Shown piece by piece: positions 6,353-6,610 of a DNA stretch of 6,610 bases; the first letter of the stretch is position 1; every line of letters begins with the position of its first letter. The notes under the pieces were generated by a model, which was not told the DNA's origin, did no database searches, and saw only the letters and a program-made list of their open reading frames with translations. Both the position numbers and the translations under genes were made by a program. The stretch spans positions 1 through 6,610 of the forward strand of contig CANPVY010000283.1 of the NCBI GenBank assembly GCA_947581845.1, written 5' to 3'. The stretch is from an uncultured bacterium (GTDB lineage: Bacteria > Gemmatimonadota > Gemmatimonadetes > Palauibacterales > KS3-K002).

Positions 6353-6610
6353 GCGCGAACTCCGGCCGTGGCGAAACCGTCCACGGCGAAGCTCAGCTCA
6401 CGTACTCCTTTTGTGCGGGTGTCCGGTAACTCGAGCGTCAGACTCTTGGAGGAGGCACGGGTGGTGAATACGGAACTTCGCTCACCAGGTGCGCCGATCC
6501 GCGAACACCGTCCTGGGTGCGACGGTGAGAAAGAGTGGGCGAGCCCGGTGCCGCAGGCAGATGCGCCGCCAACCTCACCTCAGACGAGCTGGCAGCTTCG
6601 TCCTCGGTCA
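6353..6610. other. Right-edge region upstream of the receptor; no gene supported
   Basis: Two frames run off the edge, and neither is convincing. On the minus strand a frame is open from 6608 to a TGA at 6440-6438 (56 residues, ending VPYSPPVPPPRV), which could be the tail of a gene upstream of the receptor. On the plus strand a GTG at 6461 has a good GGAGGAGG site (6448-6455) and stays open for 50 codons to the edge, which could be the start of a divergent gene. The two cannot both be real over this overlap. Both peptides are rich in Pro, Ser and Arg, match no family I know, and show only moderate G/C at third positions. No clear sigma70 promoter for the receptor was found. Confidence 0.35.
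6365..6387. repeat. 7-bp inverted repeat in the receptor leader region
   Basis: GCCGTGG (6365-6371) and CCACGGC (6381-6387) are exact reverse complements separated by 9 bases. On the minus strand the hairpin would end 12 bases before the GTG start at 6352 and close to its GGAG site. It could be an operator, a leader hairpin affecting translation, or the 3' end of an upstream transcript. No U-tract follows. Confidence 0.4.

Noticed and set aside
6353..6460. A cobalamin or similar riboswitch in the receptor leader
   Set aside because: The leader is short and holds one simple 7-bp hairpin; no B12-box-like or other conserved aptamer sequence was found.

Overview
The window looks like chromosomal DNA from a high-GC (roughly 60%) Gram-negative bacterium. 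The evidence is a TonB-dependent outer-membrane receptor, Sec-type signal peptides, a lipobox protein and consensus Shine-Dalgarno sites. The receptor's plug sequence (HSGDGK.NQMF.RGFNLDHGTDF) and the secreted hydrolase with C-terminal TPRs resemble proteins I associate with Gemmatimonadota, Acidobacteriota and some Proteobacteria. That placement is an inference from style, not a phylogenetic result.

All confidently called genes lie on the minus strand, so transcription runs from right to left. In that order they are: a TonB-dependent receptor (6352-4223); a 310-bp gap; a secreted serine hydrolase of the beta-lactamase/penicillin-binding-protein fold with an all-beta linker domain and two TPRs (3912-2095); a 156-bp gap; a sodium:solute symporter family permease (1938-490); a 334-bp gap that includes a doubtful 62-codon ORF overlapping the permease stop; and the first 51 codons of a lipoprotein that resembles the start of an SMP-30/gluconolactonase-type beta-propeller (155-1, cut by the window edge). 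The gaps are too long for a tightly packed operon. Each may carry its own promoter or processing site.

As a working model, the four products span the envelope: a receptor in the outer membrane, a hydrolase exported to the periplasm or beyond, a sodium-coupled permease in the inner membrane, and a lipoprotein anchored to a membrane. This is the layout of a scavenging route (import, cleave, take up), but nothing in the sequence names the substrate, and co-location alone does not prove joint function.

No tRNA, rRNA, insertion sequence, CRISPR array or phage gene was seen. The intergenic regions hold several short hairpins without U-tracts, an 8-bp perfect palindrome at 230-250, and two copies of the 8-mer GATTCGAA upstream of the permease. 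The right-hand 258 bases contain open frames on both strands but no gene I can support. I see no clear sign of a wholly new system; the most useful leads are the envelope-spanning gene set and the conserved His/Asp-rich segments in the receptor.
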